Source: a bacterium (GTDB taxonomy: Bacteria > Blakebacterota > Blakebacteria > Blakebacterales > Blakebacteraceae). From it: DNA of 9,410 bases. Numbering within the stretch: position 1 is the stretch's first letter; each line of letters opens with the position of its first letter. The stretch covers positions 1-9,410 of the forward strand of contig JALGVQ010000118.1 in NCBI GenBank assembly GCA_025774615.1, written 5' to 3'. Under the pieces are notes generated by a model that saw only the letters and a program-made list of their open reading frames with translations, was not told where the DNA came from and made no database searches. The position numbers and the translations under genes were made by a program. Below are positions 1-8,195 of the stretch, piece after piece.

Positions 1-1927
1 GCACCCTGTGGTCACGGAGATGGTAGCTACTGTTCATGAACAGCTGACGACGATTCTGGATGACTCTCCCTTCTTTACCATCGATGTCTCGCGAAACCAC
101 CTCACCATTGGGGAGATCAGTACCAGTCCTGAGCACACACTCTTCCATGCTCTGGCCCGGCGGTTCTACCGGCACCTGATCTTCAAGCTGACATTCCAGC
201 GGGGAATAGAACCGGATGAGATCGGGGATTGCATAAAGGCGATTTCGGTCAAACCAGTCAGCTCGACCGATCCTTTCGGGGCCGGCTCCGATGATCAGAT
301 CGTCAGCTCGACCGATCCTTTCGGGGCCGGCTCCGATGATCAGATCACCCGGTGGCCTCACATCGCGATCGAAGTAACCCCCTTCAGCTCACTGGCCCTC
401 GCCGAAGATGAAGACGGGGAGGCCGATCCATTTGCAAAGGGGTTGGAAGCCTACGAAGGGCTGAATCAGGCTCAGAAAGCAGGAGGGTCAGAGGCGAACG
501 AAGCGCTGAGCCAGGCTCAGAGCCAGCTCTCCGATCTCAACCTGACGAAACTGGCCGGGGTTCTGCGCAATTCAGATTCCTCTGATCCGGCTGTTCTCAA
601 TGAAGGCATCTCGAAGCTTATCCTGGGAATGAAGCCGGAGACCATGCAGGATCTGGTCAGTCGCCTTCCGGAATCTTACCGGAAGAGTGCGGCTGAAAGC
701 GCCGTCGAGGCCACGATTCGTGAAATCGTCGAAGCTGCGGATGCAGGGAACAACGACAATGCCTCGAATGCCCTGTTGCGACTGCTGACCAAACTGGCCC
801 TGCTTACTGATGACGACGGGGAACCGGTCAGTTCCGAAGATGACCAGCAGCTCGCGGCGCTCCTGCAGCGCCTGGGCGCGGGTTGGGATATCGAGAATCC
901 GAATCCGCAGGATTACGATTCAGCTCTGCGCAAATTCAACCAGACGGCGCAGCAGCTATCGAGCGATCTGGAGTGGGATGAGGAGCCGGATGCCGAACGG
1001 ATCGTGCAGATCAGTGTAGAGATCGATGAGATGGCTCCAACGACTCTGAAAGCAACAACCGACATGATCTCCTGCGGCCAGACAGGAGGATTGATGAACC
1101 TCCTGGAGGATGCCCCCACCCAGGTCGAAGCTTCCGATGCCCTATGGCTTCGGGTCGACCGGAAGGACACAGTCCACCATGTTCTGGATTACCAGCCGGT
1201 GGACTACCTGACCCTCGATCGGGTCATTACCCGTATCTGGGAGGTTGCGGCCGGGCCGATGCTCGACCGCATGCTCGACTCTGATTCCCGAACAGAGCGT
1301 ATGAGCTTGATGGAGAGACTGGAACGGCTTGGCCCTGACATCGGACCGGCCATCATGAAGCGGCTGGATGACGGACCATGGTACCGCCTGCGCAATCTGC
1401 TCAATCTGCTTGGCCGGCTACCGGTCCTGCCCGACGAATTCTCACCGTGGGACTATATCGACCACTCAGATCCCCGTGTAAGACGTGAAGCGTATGCGAT
1501 CGCGCTGGACCGGGAAGCGTATCGGGATCAGGCGATCCGTCGCGCTCTGGATGATCCCGACTCACTGGTGATCGAACTGGCCCTTGAGATTGTACAGAGC
1601 CGATGTCCGCAGGAACTCATTCCCCATCTGGTCGCGATGATTCACGATCCCACGTGTACATCCCGGATTAAAATTGCCTGTATTCGCTGTATGGGTTCGT
1701 CACGCTGCACCGAGGCCCTGGAAGCGCTCTGCGGTCTGACCTGGTGCCGGAAGTGGTTGATTCTGAACTCGCTGGCACCGAAATCCGCAACCATGCTGGC
1801 TGCGCTTGCGGTTCTCACCAAGTCGTGGCGGCACGAACCGCGCGCGATCCAGGTCCTGCGGATGGCTCTGCGATCATCTGATCCACAGATCCAGGCGGTC
1901 GTCCGCTCAACAGGTTCCGCATCGTGA
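1..1927 (+). CDS. HEAT-repeat protein with N-terminal domain shared with the downstream HD-GYP protein (5' end outside window)
   Basis: No enzymatic function is recognised. The frame is open from the window edge, and the first possible start inside is GTG at 8. The two codons before it read His-Pro, matching the Gly-His-Pro at residues 24-26 of the next gene's product. The real start is therefore probably upstream, with roughly 25-30 residues missing. Numbered from the GTG, residues 1-80 and about 114-125 align with the N-terminal domain of the next protein (for example RWPHIAI here, RFPHISF there). Residues 84-113 are an exact 15-residue repeat. Residues 130-400 are acidic, Ala/Gln/Leu-rich and probably helical. 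Residues about 415-635 look like HEAT repeats, with phrases such as WYRLRNLLNLLGRL and DHSDPRVRREAYAIAL, which suggests a protein-binding scaffold. The stop overlaps the next start (GTGA, 1924-1927), so the two genes are translationally coupled. A role as partner of the HD-GYP protein is inferred from the overlap and shared domain. Confidence 0.85.
   Translation, partial: HPVVTEMVATVHEQLTTILDDSPFFTIDVSRNHLTIGEISTSPEHTLFHALARRFYRHLIFKLTFQRGIEPDEIGDCIKAISVKPVSSTDPFGAGSDDQIVSSTDPFGAGSDDQITRWPHIAIEVTPFSSLALAEDEDGEADPFAKGLEAYEGLNQAQKAGGSEANEALSQAQSQLSDLNLTKLAGVLRNSDSSDPAVLNEGISKLILGMKPETMQDLVSRLPESYRKSAAESAVEATIREIVEAADAGNNDNASNALLRLLTKLALLTDDDGEPVSSEDDQQLAALLQRLGAGWDIENPNPQDYDSALRKFNQTAQQLSSDLEWDEEPDAERIVQISVEIDEMAPTTLKATTDMISCGQTGGLMNLLEDAPTQVEASDALWLRVDRKDTVHHVLDYQPVDYLTLDRVITRIWEVAAGPMLDRMLDSDSRTERMSLMERLERLGPDIGPAIMKRLDDGPWYRLRNLLNLLGRLPVLPDEFSPWDYIDHSDPRVRREAYAIALDREAYRDQAIRRALDDPDSLVIELALEIVQSRCPQELIPHLVAMIHDPTCTSRIKIACIRCMGSSRCTEALEALCGLTWCRKWLILNSLAPKSATMLAALAVLTKSWRHEPRAIQVLRMALRSSDPQIQAVVRSTGSAS
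257..346 (+). repeat. Exact 45-bp in-frame tandem duplication (2 copies)
   Basis: Copies at 257-301 and 302-346 are identical over 45 bases, and the identity stops exactly at both outer edges. Each encodes VSSTDPFGAGSDDQI. The duplication lies in the linker between the two conserved parts of the N-terminal domain. With one copy removed, the linker is about 21 residues, close to the 17 in the paralogous domain of the next gene. This implies a recent duplication in a length-tolerant loop. An assembly artefact is possible but would need read-level checking. Confidence 0.95.
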
Positions 1928-3087
1928 ATCCTCCAGTCCAGTTCCTGACCAGGTTGGCGAAAGCATTCACCAATCTCGCTCTGTATCGTGAGGGACACCC
2001 TTCCCGTGAGAGTGCTCTGGACGATGCTATCGAGGCGTTGGATGTCCTCCTCGAGACCGACCCCGAACCGGACTTCAGCTTCCTCGATGGTGATATCATC
2101 TACCAGGATCGCCCCCTCAGTGAACTGAGGAACCTGCCTCTGATCAAACACCTGGCCCGGCGCCGCATCCAGCGGATCGAGATCAGTGCCGGTCTCACCC
2201 GGCAGGAATTCCGGACCTTCCTCCAAGAGGCCTCAAACCAGTTGAACCGTCCTGCCGATTCTCTCTCGGCAGGTCCCATCCGGTTCCCGCACATCAGTTT
2301 CGGGCGACTCGATACGGGCGAAGAGGGCGAAGAACAGGTAACTCCGTTCGAGCTGAAGGCGGAGGTCGAAAAGGTCGACTTTATCCGTGAAGAGGCCTCG
2401 ATGAAGGGGCGCATATCCACCGCGCTGGCACGGGCGGTCGTGCAGACGCTTTCTACCGCTATGCGCTACAGCCGAAATATTATGGTGCCACTCCTGTCGC
2501 TGAAGGATGTGGACCAGTACAGCACCATACATTCAATGAACACCTCAATGCTGGCCATGGCGATGGGGGAGTATTTCCGCTTACCTAAACAGCAGGTCCG
2601 GATAATCGGTGAGGCTGCGCTTCTGCACGATATGGGCAAGGTCACTATCCCCCTCGACATCCTCAATAAACCAGAGGCTCCGACCGAACAGGAATGGGAG
2701 GTCATCAAGCAGCATCCGGTCGAGGGCGCCCGCATCCTGCTGCGATCTCCTGAAAATCTGGAACTGGCTGTGATAGCAGCCTATGAGCACCATATCAGAT
2801 GGAACTGCAAGGGCTACCCGCTCCTGCATTATAAACGCCGCCCCCACCGGATCGCCCAGATCACTCAGATCTGTGACACCTTTGACGCCATGCGTACACA
2901 GCGTCCTTTCCAGGGATCGGTATCGACTGCAGAGATACTCTCAACTCTGTCGGCGGGAGCCGGGACCGATTACCAGCCCGATCTGGTCCGGGCGTTCATC
3001 AGTATGATGGGAGAGTGGTCTTCCCAGATCAAAGAGATCGATGTCGGCTCCGAATCGACACCATCAACAATGCGTGAATTACTCTGA
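1924..3087 (+). CDS. HD-GYP-type metal-dependent phosphohydrolase, variant signature
   Basis: Family members usually hydrolyse cyclic di-GMP in the cytoplasm. Residues 1-130 form an uncharacterised N-terminal domain also present in the preceding protein (markers: LYREGHP 20-26, ISAGLTRQEF 87-96, RFPHISF 120-126). A helical linker leads to the HD domain at about 195-365. Likely metal ligands are all present: H203, H235-D236 in LLHDMGK, H264 in KQHP, H289-H290, and D318 in CDTFDAM. GYP is kept at 297-299, but the usual HHExWDGxGYP reads HHIRWNCKGYP, so Glu, Asp and Gly are replaced by Ile, Asn and Cys. Catalysis is plausible but specificity is uncertain. Position H203 minus 4 is Tyr, which argues against the trinuclear-metal subgroup. 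The start is GTG, overlapping the upstream stop, with no strong ribosome-binding site, consistent with coupled translation. The stop abuts the stop of the convergent ATPase gene. Confidence 0.9.
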   Translation: MNPPVQFLTRLAKAFTNLALYREGHPSRESALDDAIEALDVLLETDPEPDFSFLDGDIIYQDRPLSELRNLPLIKHLARRRIQRIEISAGLTRQEFRTFLQEASNQLNRPADSLSAGPIRFPHISFGRLDTGEEGEEQVTPFELKAEVEKVDFIREEASMKGRISTALARAVVQTLSTAMRYSRNIMVPLLSLKDVDQYSTIHSMNTSMLAMAMGEYFRLPKQQVRIIGEAALLHDMGKVTIPLDILNKPEAPTEQEWEVIKQHPVEGARILLRSPENLELAVIAAYEHHIRWNCKGYPLLHYKRRPHRIAQITQICDTFDAMRTQRPFQGSVSTAEILSTLSAGAGTDYQPDLVRAFISMMGEWSSQIKEIDVGSESTPSTMRELL

Positions 3088-4977
3088 TCAGACTTTGGAA
3101 TCAGGGGTGGCTACGAGGACCTGCTCCAGGGTAGTGAGACCCTCAGAAGCTTTTTTCAACCCGTCGGAACGGAGTGTACTGTTGCTTCCCTGACTATCGA
3201 GGTACGTTCGGATGGCTTCATTGGATGCTCCCTGCAGGATCAACCCGAAAATCTCATCATCGGGAACGAGGAGTTCGAATACACCGATCCGCCCCTTATA
3301 ACCGCTCTCCTGACAGGCACGACACCCCTGAGCACGGTACAGGAGGGTGTCCTCCGGGAGTCCTATACGTTGCAGCATTTCGGGTTCAGGCCTGTACTCT
3401 TCCTTGCAGCGCGGACACAGCTTGCGGAGAAGTCGTTGGGCCAGTACTCCGATGATGGTAGCTGTCAGCAGATACGGTTCGAGTCCCATATCCCGAAGGC
3501 GGGTAAAAGCACCGATGGCGGTATTGGTATGGAGAGTGGAGAGGACGAGGTGCCCGGTCAGCGCTGCCTGAATGGCCATTTCGCTGGTCTCGCGATCTCG
3601 CATCTCGCCCACCATGATGACGTCAGGGTCCTGACGCAGGATGGAGCGTATCCCGTCTGCAAAGGTGAAACCCGCCCGAACATTGATCTGTGCCTGGCTG
3701 ATTCCGTCGAGGTAATATTCAACGGGATCCTCCATGGTGACAATATTCCGTGAGATGGTGTAGATCCGTCGCAGTATTCCATAGAGGGTCGAGCTCTTCC
3801 CACTTCCGGTGGGGCCGGTAACCAGGATAATCCCATTGGGATTAAGGATGAGCTTCTCGATCTGCGCGAGCATATCGGGCTCGAATCCAAGGTCTTCGAG
3901 TTCAATACTGCTCGATTCGGAATCGAGGATCCGCAGAACGATCTTCTCGTTCACGCCACGACCACGGATGATTGTCGGGAAGGTCGAGACCCGGATGTCG
4001 ATCATCCGCGCCTCATGCCGGACCTGAAATCGGCCGTCCTGTGGTTTCCGTTTCTCGGCGATGTCCATATTGGCCATGATCTTGAGCCGGGAAGTGATCT
4101 GGGCACGCAACTGCAGCGGGATCGGGTTTCGTTCAGCGAGCACTCCGTCGATTCGGTAGCGGAGCCGCACGTGATTGAGCATCGGCTCGAAGTGAATATC
4201 TGAAGCCCGTTCCGAGATCGCCTGCGCGATGATCGCGTTCACGATCCTGATGATCTGGGCGCCTTCCTCGGCCGAGAGGACCTCCGGCTCATCCACCTCC
4301 TTGACTACATCCAGTTCAATCGAATTCATATCCAGCAGCAGATCGGACATCTGTTCGATGTTTGAACCGAAGTTTCGTTCGATTGCGGAAAGGATTTTTA
4401 TCTCTGACGCGATAACCGGTTCGATCTCTTTGCCGGTCTTGAATTTGATTATATCCATCACTCGCAGGTTGGATGGTTCAGCCATCGCTACGGTGAGAAC
4501 ACCATTCGTTTCGTAGAGAGGAATCACTTTATGCTGTCGAGCCATATCCTCGGTGATGGTGAGGAGCAGCTTCTTTTCGAAGATGAAATTGTCCAACATG
4601 ACATGGGGGATGTCCAACTGGGCTGCCAGCACATCAACCAGACGGTCTTCGCTTATATATCCCAGTTTGATCAGGCATCGGCCGAGCTGCTCACCTCCCT
4701 TTTTGTGCTCTTCGATCCCTTCGTTCAACTGAACCTCAGACAGCAACTCCTGCTCAATCAGAATCTCACCCAGCAGTTTGTGCTGGCTGATCTGGATCTG
4801 TTCACCCAGAACATCAGTCAGGTCCTCCTGGCTGATATGACCGAGTTTGACCAACACGGTCCCCAGGCTGGTTCCTGTACGACGATGCTCATCGAGACCA
4901 AGGGCGAGTTGTTGATTCGAGATCAGTTTCTGGGCGATAAGGATCTCACCCAGTTTTTTCCATTTTTGCTGAGCCAT
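3088..4977 (-). CDS. GspE/PilB-family type II secretion / type IV pilus ATPase with tandem MshEN modules
   Basis: A cytoplasmic hexameric ATPase that would power pilus extension or type II secretion at the inner membrane. Four half-motifs of the MshEN kind (LGxxLxxxxxIsxxxLxxxLxxx) start near residues 9, 38, 69 and 98, giving two full modules where one is typical. A second N-terminal domain follows (about 125-205), then the ATPase core: Walker A GPTGSGKS 388-395, Asp box TMEDPVEY 414-421, Walker B region DPDVIMVGEMRD 450-461, His box TGHLVLSTLHTN 474-485, and a zinc-type tetracysteine C521/C524/C552/C555. MshEN modules in this family can bind c-di-GMP. Here the Arg of RLG is replaced by Lys, Leu, Ser or Gln, so binding is uncertain. 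There is a short insertion (RGRGV) before NEKIVLRIL. Start: ATG preceded by AAGGA five bases upstream. No other pilus gene is in view, so PilB versus GspE versus MshE is not decided. Confidence 0.95.
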   Translation of the reverse strand: MAQQKWKKLGEILIAQKLISNQQLALGLDEHRRTGTSLGTVLVKLGHISQEDLTDVLGEQIQISQHKLLGEILIEQELLSEVQLNEGIEEHKKGGEQLGRCLIKLGYISEDRLVDVLAAQLDIPHVMLDNFIFEKKLLLTITEDMARQHKVIPLYETNGVLTVAMAEPSNLRVMDIIKFKTGKEIEPVIASEIKILSAIERNFGSNIEQMSDLLLDMNSIELDVVKEVDEPEVLSAEEGAQIIRIVNAIIAQAISERASDIHFEPMLNHVRLRYRIDGVLAERNPIPLQLRAQITSRLKIMANMDIAEKRKPQDGRFQVRHEARMIDIRVSTFPTIIRGRGVNEKIVLRILDSESSSIELEDLGFEPDMLAQIEKLILNPNGIILVTGPTGSGKSSTLYGILRRIYTISRNIVTMEDPVEYYLDGISQAQINVRAGFTFADGIRSILRQDPDVIMVGEMRDRETSEMAIQAALTGHLVLSTLHTNTAIGAFTRLRDMGLEPYLLTATIIGVLAQRLLRKLCPRCKEEYRPEPEMLQRIGLPEDTLLYRAQGCRACQESGYKGRIGVFELLVPDDEIFGLILQGASNEAIRTYLDSQGSNSTLRSDGLKKASEGLTTLEQVLVATPDSKV

Positions 4978-5023
4978 CAGATTCCTTGAGCAGGTAGACT
5001 CTGATTGGAGAAACGACCATCAA

Positions 5024-5052
5024 ATAGTATGGCAGACAATAAGTTGCAGTAA
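5024..5052 (-). promoter_or_regulatory. Weak candidate promoter for the GspE/PilB-like ATPase gene
   Basis: On the minus strand, TTACTG (5047-5052) lies 17 bases from TACTAT (5024-5029), about 46 bases before the ATG. The -10 matches consensus at four of six positions and the -35 match is poor. The gap from 4978 to 5132 is locally AT-rich and holds no gene, so a promoter here is reasonable, but these boxes are only a suggestion. Confidence 0.25.
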
Positions 5053-5102
5053 ACCATGAAAGAGATAAATCGTGCACCGGTTGCCGAGACTACAATTCAT
5101 TG

Positions 5103-5119
5103 CCCGGAATGTCTCCGGG
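5103..5119 (-). terminator. Possible weak terminator hairpin after the ADOP permease gene
   Basis: A 6-bp perfect stem, CCCGGA / TCCGGG with a five-base loop, begins 13 bases past the permease stop codon. On the minus strand it is followed by CAATGAATTGT, which is not a proper T tract. It may end or slow transcription before the ATPase gene, or be incidental in GC-rich sequence. Confidence 0.3.
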
Positions 5120-5132
5120 GCTCCGGTAACGG

Positions 5133-7790
5133 TCAGTCGGCTCGCAGCGCTTCCAGAGGATCGATCTTCACTGCCCGAATAGCCGGCAGCAGGCAGGCCA
5201 GCAAGGCCACCACGGCCATAGCCAGGGCCACCAGCAGATACGTCAGGGGGTCGGTCGGTTCGGTCGAGAAGAGCATTCCCCTCATCAGAGTTGCGGCCAC
5301 CCATCCACCGATGAGTCCGAGCAACAGGCCGGTTCCGGCCCAGATAGCGCCCATTCGGATCACTCTGAACATCACATGCGCTGGTCCGGCCCCCATGGCG
5401 ATCCTGATCCCCATCTCCCTGGTGCGTTGACTCACGAAGTAGGAGAGAACGCCGTAGAGACCGGTCGAGGCCAGGATGAAGGCGATAACGGAGAACACTC
5501 CAAGCAGGAGTATCTGAAAGCGGAAGCCGGCCGTTGAACTGGAGAGCCGGTCCGTCATGGTACTGGTCCCGGTGATCGGTACGTCTTCATCTGCTTCCCT
5601 GACGATCCCGCGGATCGCGGGAACCAGTGCTGTCACATCACCATCCACCCTGATCGCAAGATTGAGATTCGCCTGCGGATATTGGCGATTGGGCAGGTAG
5701 AAGGCAGGGCGGAAGGGAGCATTGAGGCCGTAATCAGGCAGGTCACCGACAACGCCGATGATCTCGAGAGGGATCCCTTCTCCCCAGGGCAATATGAGGA
5801 TCTTGCCTACCGGATTCTCCTCGGGGAAGGCCTGTTCGACGAGAGTCCTGCTCACGACGGTCACTGGTGGCGAGCCGTCCTGGTCGGTCGGTTCAAACAT
5901 GCGGCCGGCAAGGATCGGGACGCCCAGTGTCCTGAAATAACCATCTATCACGAACCGTCGTGTTGCCGGGATTCGCTCGGAGGCATCAGCCGGAGGGCGA
6001 TCGGCTCTCCATATGCCATTATACAAACCGCCGAAGAGCGGGAATCCATCGGTTGCCGAGGCATCCACGACACCAGGCAGAGCTTTGATCCGCGCCAGGA
6101 TTGCATCAAATACCTGCACCCGGGTGGCGGGATCCTGGTAAGAGAAGGCAGGGAGCTGAAGGTTCATGGTGAGAAGCCCTTCTGCATCCATTCCCGGATC
6201 GACCTGCTGTAGCCTCATGAAGCTGCGGATCAACAGGCCCGATCCGATCAGCAGCGTGAGTGACAGAGCCACCTGGGTGACAACAAGCAGACTACGGATA
6301 CGAAGACTGCGACGATCCCCGGTGCTCGTTCTGCCCTCCTTCAGAGAATCGACAAGACTTGCACGTGAACTTCGCATAGCCGGTACGATGCCAAACAGCA
6401 AGCCGGTTACTATCGCGATGACCACGGTGAACAGAAGTACCGTGGTATCGATCCCGATCGATTGCAGACGGGGGACATTGGCGGGACTGAGTGCCTTCAG
6501 GATCCGGATCCCCTGCAGGGAGAGCAGTATCCCACCCATGGTTCCAAGCATGGTGATGACCAGACTCTCGGTAAGGAGCTGTCGGATGATGGCTCCTCTC
6601 GGGGCACCAAGAGACAGCCGGACAGCGAACTCGCTTCGTCTCGATGTCACCCGGGCAAGCAGCAGTGAGGACAGATTCGCGCATGCGATGAGCAGTACCA
6701 GGGAAACAGCGCCCATGAGGAGAAGCATCGAAACTCGGATGTTTCCGAAAAACTGTGTATGAAGGTCGACCAATCTGATCCCCCAGCCACCCTTCACCTC
6801 CGGCCAGGCTTCAGATATCGTGGCTGCCAGAATATCCATTTCTGACTGCGCCTGCTGGATTGTAACACCATTGGCCAGGCGACCGATGATGAAGAAATTA
6901 TTGTTACCTCTTCCTGATTCCGAGGATCCGCCGCGCTGCATGGGAGTCCAGAGCTCCACACCGCTGGGGTAGTCGAAATCTTCCGGCATCACACCCACAA
7001 TTTCAAAGGAAGCGCCATTGATGATGATACCGGTTCCAATGACAGAAGGATCGCCACCGTATCTCCGTTGCCAGAACCCGTAACTGAGGACGCCCACATT
7101 CGGTCCCCCCAGTACTTCCTCTTCGGCGGTGAATCCTCTGCCATGGAGAGGAGCAACAGCCAGCGTGGTGAAGAGATTATGAGAGACCGTGGTCGAGATC
7201 ACCCGTTCCGGTTCGTCCCCGCCGGTGACGATGACGCCGGGACGGAACAGGAGATGGGCACCGAGTGAGGAAAAGGAACTCGACTCTTCCCGGTAGTCGA
7301 AGTAATCGAGGGCGGAAATCGAGTTTGGCCTGCCCTCGGAGGTGATGGCTTGCACCCAGATGAGTTGATCCGGCTCATCATAGGGCAGGGGGCGCAGGAC
7401 CACACCGTGCAGGGCGCTGAACATTGTGGTGACCCCGCCGATCCCTATGGAAAGGATCAGCAGGCAGATGATCGTGAATCCGGGGTGCTTGCGCATGTTG
7501 CGACCGGCCAGACGGAGATCGGTCATGACATCGGTTATATACTCTCTCCTGGCGCGGACTTTCCGCCGGCGATCCTCGATCTCCACACATTCCTTCTGAT
7601 AGTTGCTGTCATCTCCGAAGCGGCTCATGGCTTCCTCTCTGGCCTCTTCTGGCGACAGGCCTTCTTCATCCACTATCCGTTTCACGCTCATCTCCAGGTG
7701 GAAGGTCAATTCCTCGGAGACTGCCCGGTCGACATCGCTGCGACGGAGCATCAAGCGCCAGGCGCGGCGTATCCTGTTCTGCTCGGCCAT
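5133..7790 (-). CDS. ADOP/MacB-like ABC transporter permease (FtsX-type, duplicated)
   Basis: A large inner-membrane permease of the 'acidobacterial duplicated orphan permease' type. Residues 1-95 form the cytoplasmic prefix domain (charged helix with HLEMSVKRIVDEEG and AREEAMSRFGD). Hydrophobic segments lie near 105-127, 354-378, 403-425, 450-471, 500-521, 760-786, 812-836 and 849-870, giving two four-helix FtsX units. Each unit has a periplasmic MacB core-like domain (about 130-350 and 530-755). Both units carry the family's cytoplasmic phrase (RRSEFAVRLSLGAPRG 384-399; REMGIRIAMGAGPAHV 791-806), and the protein ends in IDPLEALRAD. The length of 885 suits the family. No ATP-binding subunit is nearby, typical of these orphan permeases; the substrate is unknown. 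ATG overlaps the PadR stop by one base (TGATG), so both genes are one coupled operon. Confidence 0.95.
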   Translation of the reverse strand: MAEQNRIRRAWRLMLRRSDVDRAVSEELTFHLEMSVKRIVDEEGLSPEEAREEAMSRFGDDSNYQKECVEIEDRRRKVRARREYITDVMTDLRLAGRNMRKHPGFTIICLLILSIGIGGVTTMFSALHGVVLRPLPYDEPDQLIWVQAITSEGRPNSISALDYFDYREESSSFSSLGAHLLFRPGVIVTGGDEPERVISTTVSHNLFTTLAVAPLHGRGFTAEEEVLGGPNVGVLSYGFWQRRYGGDPSVIGTGIIINGASFEIVGVMPEDFDYPSGVELWTPMQRGGSSESGRGNNNFFIIGRLANGVTIQQAQSEMDILAATISEAWPEVKGGWGIRLVDLHTQFFGNIRVSMLLLMGAVSLVLLIACANLSSLLLARVTSRRSEFAVRLSLGAPRGAIIRQLLTESLVITMLGTMGGILLSLQGIRILKALSPANVPRLQSIGIDTTVLLFTVVIAIVTGLLFGIVPAMRSSRASLVDSLKEGRTSTGDRRSLRIRSLLVVTQVALSLTLLIGSGLLIRSFMRLQQVDPGMDAEGLLTMNLQLPAFSYQDPATRVQVFDAILARIKALPGVVDASATDGFPLFGGLYNGIWRADRPPADASERIPATRRFVIDGYFRTLGVPILAGRMFEPTDQDGSPPVTVVSRTLVEQAFPEENPVGKILILPWGEGIPLEIIGVVGDLPDYGLNAPFRPAFYLPNRQYPQANLNLAIRVDGDVTALVPAIRGIVREADEDVPITGTSTMTDRLSSSTAGFRFQILLLGVFSVIAFILASTGLYGVLSYFVSQRTREMGIRIAMGAGPAHVMFRVIRMGAIWAGTGLLLGLIGGWVAATLMRGMLFSTEPTDPLTYLLVALAMAVVALLACLLPAIRAVKIDPLEALRAD

Positions 7791-8119
7791 CAGGTCGCCA
7801 ATATCCGTGCGAGTACCCGGACGTAGCGGCTCCAGGTAGTGGTCCGGGAGGTGAGTTCCAGGCGGCCTTTCTCGGTCAGCCGGTAATATTTTGCTCGACG
7901 GTTGTTCTCTGATAATCCCCAGTTCGCCTGTATGTATCCCCGGTCCTCGATACGGTAGAGCGCCGGATAGATGGCTCCCTCTTCGATGGCGATCTCACCT
8001 TCTGAAGTGTCACGGAGCCAGCAGAGGATATCCCAGCCGTGCTTCGGTCCCCAGATCAGAGCTTTCAGGATGAGCATGTCCAGTGTCCCCTGAACGAGCT
8101 CCATCGGATCCTGTTTCAT
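7790..8119 (-). CDS. PadR-family transcriptional regulator
   Basis: A small winged-helix DNA-binding repressor, usually dimeric. The 109 residues match the short PadR subgroup that precedes ADOP permeases: opening GTLDMLILKAL (11-21), GPKHGWDIL, EGAIYPALYRIEDRGYI (the recognition helix and wing region) and SENNRRAKYYRLTEKGR. The start is ATG at 8119 with AGGAGG (8124-8129) four bases upstream. A second in-frame ATG at residue 6 lacks such a site. It overlaps the permease gene by one base and very probably controls it and itself. The effector is unknown. Confidence 0.95.
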   Translation of the reverse strand: MKQDPMELVQGTLDMLILKALIWGPKHGWDILCWLRDTSEGEIAIEEGAIYPALYRIEDRGYIQANWGLSENNRRAKYYRLTEKGRLELTSRTTTWSRYVRVLARILAT

Positions 8120-8134
8120 AAGGCCTCCTGGTCA

Positions 8135-8156
8135 GGCAGCAGCGAATCGAGCTGCC
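8135..8156. repeat. Short inverted repeat in the padR-like gene leader
   Basis: GGCAGC (8135-8140) and GCTGCC (8151-8156) can pair across a ten-base loop, starting 16 bases before the PadR start codon and just upstream of its ribosome-binding site. It could be an operator half-site pair or an mRNA hairpin affecting translation. It may also be chance. Confidence 0.35.
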
Positions 8157-8174
8157 GCTGCATCAGCAATACAT

Positions 8175-8195
8175 CTGTTCTACGGTCAGAAACAG
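8175..8195. promoter_or_regulatory. Candidate PadR operator (interrupted palindrome)
   Basis: CTGTTCT (8175-8181) and AGAAACAG (8188-8195) form an inverted repeat with one extra A, separated by ACGGTC. It lies about 56-76 bases upstream of the PadR start, a normal place for an autoregulatory site. The assignment rests on symmetry and position only. It does not contain the ATGT/ACAT arrangement known for some PadR proteins. Confidence 0.35.

Noticed and set aside
1642-2226. A 194-residue minus-strand open frame across the first two genes
   Set aside because: It runs antisense to two proteins with coherent domains and shows no family features; it is a by-product of GC-rich codon use.
4531-4989. 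A 152-residue plus-strand open frame opposite the ATPase N-terminus
   Set aside because: It is the antisense of the repetitive MshEN modules; the minus-strand protein has clear family motifs and the antisense product resembles nothing.
5682-6212. A 176-residue plus-strand open frame inside the permease gene, with other long antisense frames nearby
   Set aside because: Fully contained within the well-supported ADOP permease coding sequence, with no ribosome site or recognisable motif.
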